The translations under genes and the position numbers were made by a program. From Ochotona curzoniae (lineage: Eukaryota; Chordata; Mammalia; Lagomorpha; Ochotonidae): a stretch of 64,000 nucleotides of DNA. This document shows positions 49,501 to 61,500 of this stretch, in pieces. A model generated the notes under the pieces. The model was not told the origin of the DNA, did not search any database, and worked only from the letters and a program-made list of their open reading frames with translations. The stretch is taken from positions 248,001-312,000 of the forward strand of contig NW_024465886.1 in NCBI RefSeq assembly GCF_017591425.1. The letters run 5' to 3'. Position 1 is the stretch's first letter. Each line of letters begins with the position of its first letter.

Positions 49501-52500
49501 GAGACAAAGATCCTCCATCTCCTGATTGACTCCTCAAGTGGCCCCAACAGCCAGAGCTAGCCAATCTAGGAGCCAGGAGCCTGGAGCCACTTCCTGGTCT
49601 CTCACACACAGGTGCAGGATCTCAATGCTTGGGCCAACCTCGACTGCTTTCCCAGGCCACAGGCAGGGAGCTGGATGGGAAGCAGGGCAGCCGGGATACA
49701 AACCAGTGCCTCTATAGGATCCCAGCATGTGCAAGGCGAAGACTTTAGCCACCAGTCCACCACACCAGGCCCACATGTTATGTTAAGCCATCAAGATTGT
49801 GGTGCAAAATATTGTGATTTGATGCAGCAGTCATAGGAATGAAAATAAGCACTTACCTCAGTGCATCCTAACCTGTCTCCTCACTGCTCTTTACCTTGGT
49901 CTTTTTGTACCAAATGGAGTGCTAGACACACAGAGGCATTCCAAAATATGCTTGCCAGAAGGTTGGAAGGAAGCAAAGAAGAAAATCAAAAACAGAAGGA
50001 AAGAGAGGAAGCAGTTTCAAGACAGAGGAAGTCGCCAACAAAGGAGACTAACAACGTGGATGAAGAGAACCTGGACAGCGTGCACCTCCTTCCCCCATTC
50101 CATGCCATTCCACCCCCAAGGAGTCAACAGTCAGCAATCCCAAAACAATCCTGGGCATGGGACATCCAGGCAAAGAGGTAGAGAGAGACTCCAGGGCAAA
50201 TCCTACTGCAGCCTGCTCCCCCCCAACCCACTGCAGAGGAGCTATGATGCCAACTCTGAACCAGCTCTCCCTACAGTGTGCAGGCTCAGGACCACAGTCA
50301 GCCGGAACTGCACCTGTTACTGCCTCTTAAAGTTGGAAAACACTTTGATCACTCGTCACAGTGAGCCCCTGTCCCAGTCAGGCAGACACAATTTTCAACA
50401 GTACACTTCATTTATGGCCCCATGATCAATCATGGCCTCACGCACACTAAGCACTCAACACAGGACTTGCAGCTCTTGCTCATCTGCTCCTGGTAGGAAA
50501 GGGTCTCTTTTTAAATACATATGTTTTTTAATTTGAAAGGCTCAGAGGAAGAGAGACAGAGAGCATGGGGTCTTCCAGCCTCTGGATTACCCTTAAATGG
50601 CTGTAATGGCAGAAGCTGAGCTCATCTGAAGCTAGGAGCCAGGAGCTTCCTCTATGTCTCCCACATGAGTACAAGGGCCCAAGGACTTGGGCCATCCTCC
50701 GCTGCTTTCCCAGGACCTAAGCAGGGAGCTGAGCCGAAAGTAGAGCATCAATTGGTGCCCATTTTGAATGCCAGCACCACAACTGGAGGATAAGCCTGTT
50801 ATGTCACTATGCTGGCCCTCCAAAAAAGGAATCAACAGAAATAAAAATTAGTTTCCCAATGAGGAAGGCTCCCCTCATCCAATGAGTCTCCAACAAAGAG
50901 AAATTCATACCTAGGACCTGGGGGCACTTTTCAAATAAATCAACAGGACACTCATATCATGATTTGACTGGCAAAGCTGCTGACAAAATTAATATGAATG
51001 TGCAAAGACATGATGGCCCCCTCGACAAAACGTGCGCTCAGCACAGCTAAGTCAGGTCCAACCATGGCTTTGTTTCCCAAAAAACTGAATTTAAAAATCA
51101 AATAAAAGCCAGCTCCAGCAAAAAGTATTCCACATAACTGGCATGCCCGCCTCCTTATTCAGGTGATCTGTACAGTGACTCAATTATAGCTTTAGCAGCA
51201 GGTTTCGCCTGGCCAACGTATCATGAGCTTCATTGGACTCTTACTTAGATCAACAAACTCAAGTCCTGGAGCTGTTCAAAGGAACACAGCAGAAGCCCAG
51301 TTACTGGCCTTGCACGTTCCTGTATAAAGATGCTAGCTGTACACCTAGCATTTTTTCCTCTCGCTCTCAAAGGGCAATGCCTACCTCAATTGCATTTAAT
51401 GCCCTGGCACACGGCAGAGATGGTGTACCGACAACTGAGTAAGAACCTACAATTCGGGGGCAGATATTTGATCTAGCAATGAAAGTACGGGTTAGGATGC
51501 TCACGTCCCGTGTTGGACTGTGTGGGTTCAATCCCCAGCTCCTGCTTCTTATGCCAGCTTCCTGCTAATGTGCATGCTGGAAAGCTGCAGGGAATGGCTG
51601 AAATATTTTTGTTCCTGCCGCCCACAAGGGCGATGGAGACTGAATTCTTGGCTTCCATTCTGGGCCCCAGCCCAGGCTGGCAGATGCAGGCACTAGGGGA
51701 GCAAATCAGCAAATGGGAGCTCGGCTTGTCTGTTTCTCAAAGAAATTAACAGAAATTTTAAAAGAAAAAGGAATTAACAATTTGATGATCTTGGAAATGA
51801 CATACGATTTCTTTAGGAAATTCTCCAACAAACTGCCAGTATCCCTCAGGAGTTTGCTTGCCTAGACAAGACAAAAAGCCAAAGGAAGCAGAAAAACAGA
51901 CAGGAGACTACTGTAATGAGCTCGTGGACTCCCAAATATTTGAACACCAAAGAGCATTTAATTTCTCCCGTAGCAGAAATGCTGAAAGTACAAACTTCAG
52001 ATTGAGATTGCATGGTTAAAATCCATCACTGCCTGCGTGACCTTGTACATGAATTTCAAACTCCATGATTCAATGTCCTCACCTGCAAACTGGGACAAAG
52101 GTCCTGCAAGAACAAAATGAAGCAACATCTGTAACAGACTCAGGCCAGCGCTTGGCACACACGTGGGCATGCCGAAAGTGTGTGGAAGGGGTGAACACTT
52201 GGCCTGGAAGTGAAGATCCCACAGGGGCCCCTCAGTGGATCCCACAGTGGATCCCACAGGCCCCTCAGTGGATCCCACAGTGGATCCCACAGTGGATCTC
52301 TCAGTGGATCCCACAGGGGCCCCTCAGTGGATCCCACAGGCCCCTCAGTAGATCCCACAGTGGATCCCACAGTGGATCTCTCAGTGGAGCCCAATGCAAG
52401 CAGCTCACTGGACCTTCCCTTCCTGGCTGCATTTCTTCTGTTCCCAGATTCCTTGTCGATTACCATGCCCATCCAGTCTTGCAAGCCTTAAACCGTGGGA

Positions 52501-55500
52501 AACATCTTCCTCTCTCTCCACATCCACTGGTCACCCTGAGCTTCCTCTCTGCCTCAGGGACCTTACCCACGTCTCCCCAACACTGTGAGCTCTGTCTGTC
52601 CTCTCACTATGGCTACCTCTCCATCACCATCAGCACTCCTCTTCGTGATTCACTGGAACCACCTCATTACTTGGTTCCTCAACCATACTCGCCCTGCCTC
52701 AGTCTCCTGACCACTTTACAATTACTTTTAAATTTTTACTTAGAGGCACAGGATATAAGAGAGGTTTTACGCACACATACATTGGTCACCCTCCAGATGC
52801 CCCCAAAGGTAAGGCTTGGCCAAACTCAAACTGGGAGTATAGAACTAACTCCGTGTAGGTCTCCCACGTGGGCAGCAGGAAGCCGACCGCAGGAGCCATC
52901 ACCACTGCCTCCCAGGGTGTACGCTAAGAGATTGTGGAGACGGGAGTTGAAACCAGGTGTCAAACCCTGTACGCTGGAATGGATAGGTGTATCTTCATTG
53001 CCAGGCCACATGTTGCCCCCTAGGCAATGCTGTTTAGTACATGTTGAATATGACAACTTTCACCAGCTTACTACAGCAACTGGAATAAAGGGAAAGGTTC
53101 TTTTATATCTCTCTGGTCTCATATGTTTCTATCGCCTCCTGCTTCCTGAGTCACTGCCACAGGATTCCTGCTGCCTCCTCACCTGGGAACTTTGCACATG
53201 CTTTCCCATCCCTCTGCCATCTACCTGGAGGTGCAGTTCAAACGTCACTTCATATGGAAGGCATTCTGCAAGAACCTTCTCAAAATAACCCATATCCTCC
53301 TGATTTATATCTCAACGCATTCTGCATTTTTATTTTTACATCTCGCACTGGCTGGTTCATACTTATCTGATAATTGACTACAAGTGTAAGTGATATAGAA
53401 ATGTAACTCTTTGACTCACCATTTTATCCTAACTCCCTGAAGTCCCTGCTCTTCACCAGCTATTTTTAGCTCTTAAGAGCTCCGAGGATACTGGCTCCAG
53501 AGGTCCACTGAATCTGTGCCCTGCTGCAAGGAGGGTCCAAGCGTGCCCGCTGAGCTAACAACCTGAAATGGCTCCTTTCTGTGCTTTGCACTTCAACACG
53601 GCTAGCAGCATGAGACCACTCTCCACACGAAGGAAGAAAATCACCTCTCGATGAAGTAGTACAGAGGGCACAGCAGCCCCACTGTGCAGGGATCCGTGCC
53701 AGCAGCACTTCCTGTACGGCACCATGGAGCACCCAGGCTATACGTGGCTGCAAAGGCTGATTAACTCTTTCTTAACTACCATGTACAGAGAAGAGCAGCC
53801 CTGCTATTTCTTCTTTCATTCAAAAGCGTTTAACGGATGCCAATTTTGTGCAAAAGCACTATATAGGGCACTGGGAAGGACAAGAAATGAATAATAAAAG
53901 TTACTGTTTATGGAAGGTCTGCCATGTTCCAGGACTGTAAATTGTAAGTGGCAATTTACAAGCAGCATTTCAAGTAAATTGCCATCTTATGAAGAAGAAA
54001 AACACTTAACAAACCACAAGAGAAAATCAAAAGGAATAAGCAGGTCTTTATAGTCTAAATTGTTTCAAGTCTTTAACCAAGTCTAAATTTAATGATTTTG
54101 AGAAAATAATGCAGTATCAGAATTCTAATTAAAATCTACTCTTCCAGCACCCTTAATTATTCACCAGGACATGAAAGTAATTATGACTCCAAGCAGCGAC
54201 CAAACACACTATTACACCAGAAAAATTCAGTTATTCAAATAACTGGTTGTTTGGAAGATGTGTTAAGATGTTTATTCATTTTAAAGGCAGAATCACACAC
54301 AGAGATCTTCCATTCATTGGTCCATTCTCTGATGGCGTCTAGGACCAAGGCCAGGACCCAGGAGTTGTATTATGGCATCCACTGTATTATGCCATCCAAG
54401 GACTTGGGCCATCTTCCTTTCCTAGCAGGAATCTGGAAGGGGTACAGGGCAGCCAGGATTCCAACCACCTCTCTGACAAGAGATGTTGATGTCACAAGCA
54501 TTGGCTTAATAATACCGCATTTGGCTAACTCCTCAAAAATAACTTTCCCAATCAGATTAATCAATGGTGAAAAAATCTGAGCAATAGGCGTGACACAAAG
54601 AATTCATCTGAGCACTTTCATGTGCTGTGCTATGAAGACAAAGGTGACATAGCTAGAGGTCTGCTTTCAGTATTAGGCCACAGGTTGTGCTGAGTAGAGA
54701 CTGGATCATAAAGGAACCAAGCCTCAGCCTTGTCCCCAGAAGGATGGGAGTAGTGTTGGCAATGGCATCCTTGAGGTGACAGACAGAACACTGCATCCAC
54801 CCAGCACATGAAAAGTGAAGGAACAGGGGGAAAGTCATGAAGGTATTAAACTACTCGGAAGGCTGGGTAGATGGCAAGCCACTTCCACTTGTACCGGCTC
54901 TAGGGCCTTAAAAACATTTTAAAAGTAAGATGGTTTTCACAAGCTTGAGTGGAAAATGTCAATAGCAGCTTTGGTGACAATAACTAAACCCTCATTAGCT
55001 GATGAATGGACAAACAAAATGTGGTATATCCTGCAATGAAATAGCATTCAACCATAGGAAGGGATGGATGTTAAGACATTGTGCACAGAATGGAAAAACA
55101 TGAAAAACATAAAAAGTAGGAAAAACAAACACAAAAGCTCATCCATTACATGTACCCATTTACGTGAAAATTCCAAAATAAGCCAGTCTATAGATACAGC
55201 AGATTTGTGGTTGCCAATAAAGGGAAGGAGCAGACAGAAAACACCTATGTCATAGGTCATGATTTCTCTTCAGGTGATGAACGCATGCTACGACCAATGG
55301 AAGAGGTAACACTGTGAACGCAATGAGTGATACTGAAAAGCCGAATTCTGTGTTATGGGTATTTTACCATCATTAAGAAAGTCGTGAATTCTAAAATAGA
55401 AGCATTTGAAGAAATTGTACTATTTTATTTATTTAAATAGTAGAGAGACAGGGACCTTCCATTTGGGAATTCACTGCTTGAATACCCTAAGCAGATGGGC

Positions 55501-58500
55501 CTTGGCCAGGGTGAAGCCAGGAGCCGACAACTCAACCCAAGTGTCCAGCACGGCTGGCAGGAACCCAGGTTCTGCCTCCCTGCAGGTTCTGCCTCCCTGC
55601 AGGTTCTGCCTCCCTGCAGGTTCTGCCCTGCTGCCTCCCAGGACACCCTTGTTAGCAGAGTCTGAAGTCACAGGCACAGACTGCCTTGACACTCAAGTAC
55701 TCCACTGAGGGCATGGGCATCCCTAGAATCTCTTAACCTCTGCCCCAAGGTCTGTCCCAATATGCTGCACACTCCCAACTCACTGCTTCCTCTCTGTTAA
55801 AGACAAATATTATTTGGTTTTCATCTTAATGTCTCCTTCCAGGAAAGAATGTATTTTATGTAACTATGTAGGGGCAAGGGATGTATTGGCATAGGATACA
55901 CTGTTTCATTTCAACAGCTGGAAAATTCTGTGACTTGAAAATTGCTATACCTTTACATGTCAATGAAGAAAAATTCACTTTAAATCAGAATTACCTTAAA
56001 CTGCCTATAGCTTTAAAGGAGTCTGTGTGTGTACGTCTGATTTTTAAATTCATGAGTCAATAGCTTGTCGACAAACTGTGACTGATATAGTTGGATTTTA
56101 AGGTGAGATTTGCTTAAGAAGGCTCATTTTGTAAAAATAATTGTACAAAAAAAATTTTTAATGATGGCCTAAGGAGAGAAACAGCATTGTAGCCATAGCA
56201 ACAGGTGCCATAGTGATGCATATCTGAGCAAGGCAGTGATAGGAGACATGAGGGCTGTGTTCAGTGAAATGGCTTTAGGAGTTAATGCCTGGATGATTAA
56301 TTCATGGGATAAAACAGCATTGCAGTAGTAGAGGGGAGGGAAGGGGAAGAGAGGGGAAGGGAGGAGAGGGGAAGAGAGGGGAGGGGAGGGGAAGAGAGGT
56401 GAAGGGAGGGGAGAGGAGAGGAGAGCAGGTGAGGGAGGAGGAGAGGGGAAGAGAGGAGGGGAAGGGAGGAGAGGAGAAGATGGGGGAAGGGAAGGAGAAA
56501 GGAGGGGAAGGGAGAGGAGAGGAGAGGAGAGGAGAGCAGGGGAGGGAAACAGAGGAGAGGGGAGGGGAGGGGAGAGGAGAGGAGAGGAGAGGAGAGGAGA
56601 GGAGAGGAGAGGAGAGGAGAGGAGAGGAGAGGAGAGGAGAGGAGAGGAGAGGAAAGGAGAGGAGAGGAGGGGAGGGGAGGGGAGGGAAGGGGAGCAGGAG
56701 AGGAGAGGAAAGGAGAGGATGGAGGGGAAGGAGGGAAGCAGGGATAAGATTAAATTTGAAGGGCAGTGCCTGGCCCCGTGCATTAAGCTGGAAATGGTAA
56801 ATCCATATTTCATTGCAGAGGGAATGTGTTTCTGTCAACAGAGTCACTGGCCACTGAATTCCCTAATTCACATGTTTAGCACATGAAACATGTAGCACAT
56901 GGGACAAACTCAATAGCTGGAGAATAAACAAACACTTGATATGTACATATTTACACCTGGTAGAATTCAAGAACGTAATTTTTCACTCTAGTGTCTTGAC
57001 ATAAAATGAGAACCTCTTAAAGGTGACATTATTTTCAAACTAGAGTGGATTTAATCCATAGAGCAAACTCTGACAGTCCATATTTTGTGCAATAAAAATC
57101 ATTTTTGAGACTTGAATTTCTAAGGTACACATAAAAATGTATGAGAAAGAGTCCCAGCAAATATTAAGATAAATTGTGCAACAGCTGCAATTTGTCAAAG
57201 CATTTATTCCTTTCATATTTGAAAGATCCTGTGATTACTAAGAGGTATTGGGTATTTTATACAATTTCTTCTAATTTCATGTGAATAGGAACTAAATCAA
57301 TTGGACTGAAAATGCATACAGGTGAGGTGCATGGCCATAAAAGGTCCATACATACTCTCTAAGAACACACAGTAAGAGAGACATTGAGAGCACAGTGAGA
57401 CCCCTTGGAAGAGAGAAGCAATAAAGAGATTTTGGAAATTGCAGTTGAAGTAAGTAATAACAAATGGCTTGAACACAAGCAAACTGGAAGACAGGCAGTC
57501 TCAGAATCATTCTAACAAAGAGTACTTCTCACAAGTAAAAACAGATTTGAGTTTATAGCCTGAGTGTCCGTATCCAAAACGCATGAGACTACAAGTGTCT
57601 CAGGTCTGGAGGGTGTTTTTATCTTTTGGCAGGGAAGATATTTGCATAGATTTTTACTTGTCGATTGTCTCTAATCTGAAAATCTAATACTTAAATGATG
57701 GAAAATCTAACAGTTTAGGCATCAACTGACATGACTCTCAAAAGTTTCAGATTTTAGGGCCCGGCACAGTAGCCAAGGTGAGGCTAACGTCCTCACCTTG
57801 CACACGCCAGGATTCCATACGGGCACTGGTTCTAATCCCAGTGGCCCCACTTCCCATCCAGCTCCCTGCCTGTAGCCTGGGAAAGCCCAAGGTTTTGGGA
57901 CCCTGCACTCATTTGGGAGACCGGGAAGAAGTCCCTGGCCCCTGGCTTCGGATCAGCACAGCTACGGACATTGCGGCTGCTTGGGAAGTGAATCATTGGA
58001 TAGAAGATCTCTGTCTCTCCCCTATATCTGACTTTTAAATAAAAATGAATAAATCTTTTTTTAAAAGTTTCAGATTTTGTAATATTTCAGGTAGAGATAC
58101 CCAGTTTGTGGCGTATATTCTGTCATTAGATTCCATCATTGCCGAGGCTGAATCACCAATCAAGGCGTATGTGTTTGCACTGCATTTTAGACTTGCTAAG
58201 AACAGCTATTCAGGACCCTTAACCTCAGCAGAAGCCCACTGCGGCACCACTCCTGGATGAACTCTGTGGACCTGCAGTCCTACCGGCCCTCTGACAGCCA
58301 TGAGTCTATCCATACCTCATCTCAGCCCAGCCAGGATCTGGCTACCTGGACAGTTCTCGCCTGCCCTACCGAATGGTTTCATGAACCCTTCTTTTCATTG
58401 CATCTTCAGCTCAAGATGAAGGGCCTCAGGGAGTGGGAAGGTTCTTCAGCGTCATTGGAAGTATTGATGTAGGGAAAATCCCAGTCTAAACTCAAAGATC

Positions 58501-61500
58501 CAAGAATACATGCGTTTCTCTTTTACCATCAGCTTCAGTAAAGGTGTTAATGGTCAGATGACAGATACAGCCTTTACAAAGTGACCCCTTGTGAAGCTAG
58601 AAGTCAGTAAGGATGAAAGCCATTTTATACAGCCAAGTAAATCTAACCCTAAACTTTGTTTTATGCTGAGAACTGACTCTTCTCAATTTGCTCAGATTCT
58701 CTGGATCTATTTAAACCCCTTCTATGGAAAGGTGTGCTGTGAATACAGGACTGATCGGAGAAGAGGGGAAGGAAGTCCCCCTGGCCATCATCACCCTAAA
58801 TAATAATATTCATGCATTTGGCATGAATGGGCTTACTTAAGAGGTGCTGTCCACCATCTCTGCACCTGTTAGAGACTCCTGGACAATCAACCAGGTGTTA
58901 GGTCAAGCAGTACCTACATTGTTCCATGGCTGCATATTAATCAGGACCGTCAGGAAAGTTTGCGAATGAGTAGACAACTTTAGATAGAGAATTTTACATA
59001 AACAGTAGAGAGAAAACTCCAGTCATGCCCAGTAGTATTGCTTCCAAGACTCCCCAAATTGGGAAAACTGTGTTTCAAAACATCTCTCTGGGGTTACATG
59101 TGTCTTTCTTAACACAAATTACTTGGATGTCTTTGCATCATATATCACATTCAGCACATTAAATGATCACTTACGTTGTATTGCAACAACATAAAGGACA
59201 CTGTCCATCCTTACCATGATGGAAGGCAGCAGAGAGGCCAGGCCTGTGGCATTCACATACAACCTCCATCTGCAGATCCCATATTGTAGTATTTAATGAG
59301 TGCCTAAGCTCAAATATGTTGGGAAATTTGTCCAAGAAAGTGACAGGGTTGAGCCGTGACCTATCTCAGAAACCACACTCGCAGTCACCTGGAGAACACT
59401 AACTTGACAGGTATCTACACTTCTATGGGAGGGCGGAGGAAGGTCTGTGTATCCCCAGTGTGGGATTATGGCTAAGGAAGTGTGGGGATAGGGATACGAT
59501 CAAAGAGGTAGTAAGATTTCATTTTGTTACAAGTGGCAAAGAAAGGGGACAGAAATGCGGAAGCTGTTTCAGGTTGAAAGACTGGTGCCAACAATGTGAA
59601 GCCATTTGAGGGCAGGGACTGGGGCAAAATAGCAGAAAATCTGCATAGATAATCCTTAGTTTTAGGGATGCAACATGGTGCAAGCCAGAAACGGTAATTC
59701 TATTCTCGTTTGCCAGAGGGTTCAATCAGGACAAAGCTGAAAAAACAGATTTGGTTCAAATAATTTCATGCCTAGAATATCTTCCATAGAGATTTGAACT
59801 TTAGCGCTCCTGGTAGACTACAAATGGCTCTAGATACATGATACTACTTTTGCTCTAAAAAAACAAAAACCCAAAAAACCAAAAAAAAAAAAAAACAAAC
59901 TTTTAATAATGTGGAGGAAATCTAAGAATGAGAAGACAAGAAGCAGGTTGCCGGAATATTTTAGCCAAGGGATAATAAAGATCTGAGGAGCTGAGCAGAG
60001 GCCAATGGCCTGGAAATGAGTTGGTACCATCCCAGAGCAAAACTGGCTGGGCTGGCTATTCACATGGGTGTCTGATATTTTTGGTCAATAGTGAGAATAC
60101 AAGAAAACAATAAAATAATGGTAGCCTATAAGCCTCTGGGGGAAAAAAACATATGATCTTTGCAAATCAGTGTGATAACAGGGCTGTACTGAGCCACAGT
60201 AAACATATTATACAGCACAGATTTACATAATTAAAAACAAGATCTGCCCCCAAACAGGCTTGAAGGTGTGTAGTTCCAGGGTGAGCTGACGGTTCAATAC
60301 CATCAGAAAATGCCATCAGTATCCCTGAAAGTCTCACCTTTTCCCTCAGCCCTAAACAATAGCAACGATAGCTCCAGGCCCTCGTTCGAAAGCACCGAAA
60401 GAGAAAGGGTCTGTATTCCCACATCCAGAAACGTTCTTAGACATTCTTTGTTCCAGAATGCCATCATGGGTCATGTTTAGTTAACAGAAGGTGCAAAGTA
60501 AATGACCGGCAAATGGAAAAGGACTGCCATGGCTGTCTTTCCCCATGATGTGAGCTGAGTAAATCATTGGCTGATCAAATGTAGGATGTATTAATAAGGA
60601 AGAAGAGGTATAGCTCTGGAGTAGAAAATAAATAATGCCTGCAATCAACATTTTGTACAAAGCAATTGGCTTTCTAGAAAATGGCAATTTACAAGCTGAT
60701 TCCATGATACTTGGGTGAACATCCTTCTGATGAAAGCTAAGCTCCCAGGGCTGGCCTATTAGCTCAACTTGCTAATCCTCCACCTTGCAGTGCTGGTATC
60801 CCATATGGATGCGAGTTCATGTCCCAGCTGCTCCACTTCCCTTCCAGCTAACGGCTCACTGTTGTGAAAGCAGTGGAGGATTGCCTAAACCCTTGGGACC
60901 CTCTACCTGCATGGGAGACCTAGAACAAGTTCCTGGTTTCAAAACGGCTCAGTTCCAGACATTGTGGCCATCTGGGGAGTGAACAAGTGGACAGAAGATC
61001 TTTTTGTGTCTCCTTCTTTCTGTAAATCTATCTTTCTAAGAAAAATAAATAAATATTAAAAGAAGAAGCAAGCAAGCAAGTAAGCTGAGCTCTCACTGGA
61101 CAACCTCGGAAGGCAGCAGTAGCTTAGCGCAACTTCCCACCTCAGGACCTTGAGGGTGCCCCGGACTCCCCAGCTTCCCAAGCAGGTGGAGCTTCACCTT
61201 TCCAAGCAGCAGGAAAGAATAACATAGAACTAAGGGCTGTGATCCAGACCAAGAGAGAGTCAGGCAATGCAAGATTGTGAAGAAGTCCCTGGCGACACAG
61301 GAACCCTTCCGAGTCCTGGGATTTGGAGAACACTCTTATTTACCAGTGGGATTCTGCTTCTTGGGGCCCATTCCAGGCCCGTGGAGTCAGATTGTCTGAG
61401 AGTGGTACCCAGACAGTAGCATTTTAACAAGCATCCCTAGACAGCTGTGATTCATCCCCAGACAAGAGAACAGCTTTAGAAGGTACATATAAAGTTATAA

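Noticed and set aside
49100..49850. Possible endogenous retrovirus
   Set aside because: Only an old solo LTR of MLT1 type is seen; no gag, pol or env.
52065..53288. Longest open frame in the window (407 codons, plus strand)
   Set aside because: It crosses the GGATCC array, an L2 relic and an inserted SINE, shows no domain and is antisense to GDA intron 1.
56169..56847. Pro/Leu/Ser-rich frames on the minus strand
   Set aside because: Translation of the homopyrimidine strand of the GGAGA tract.
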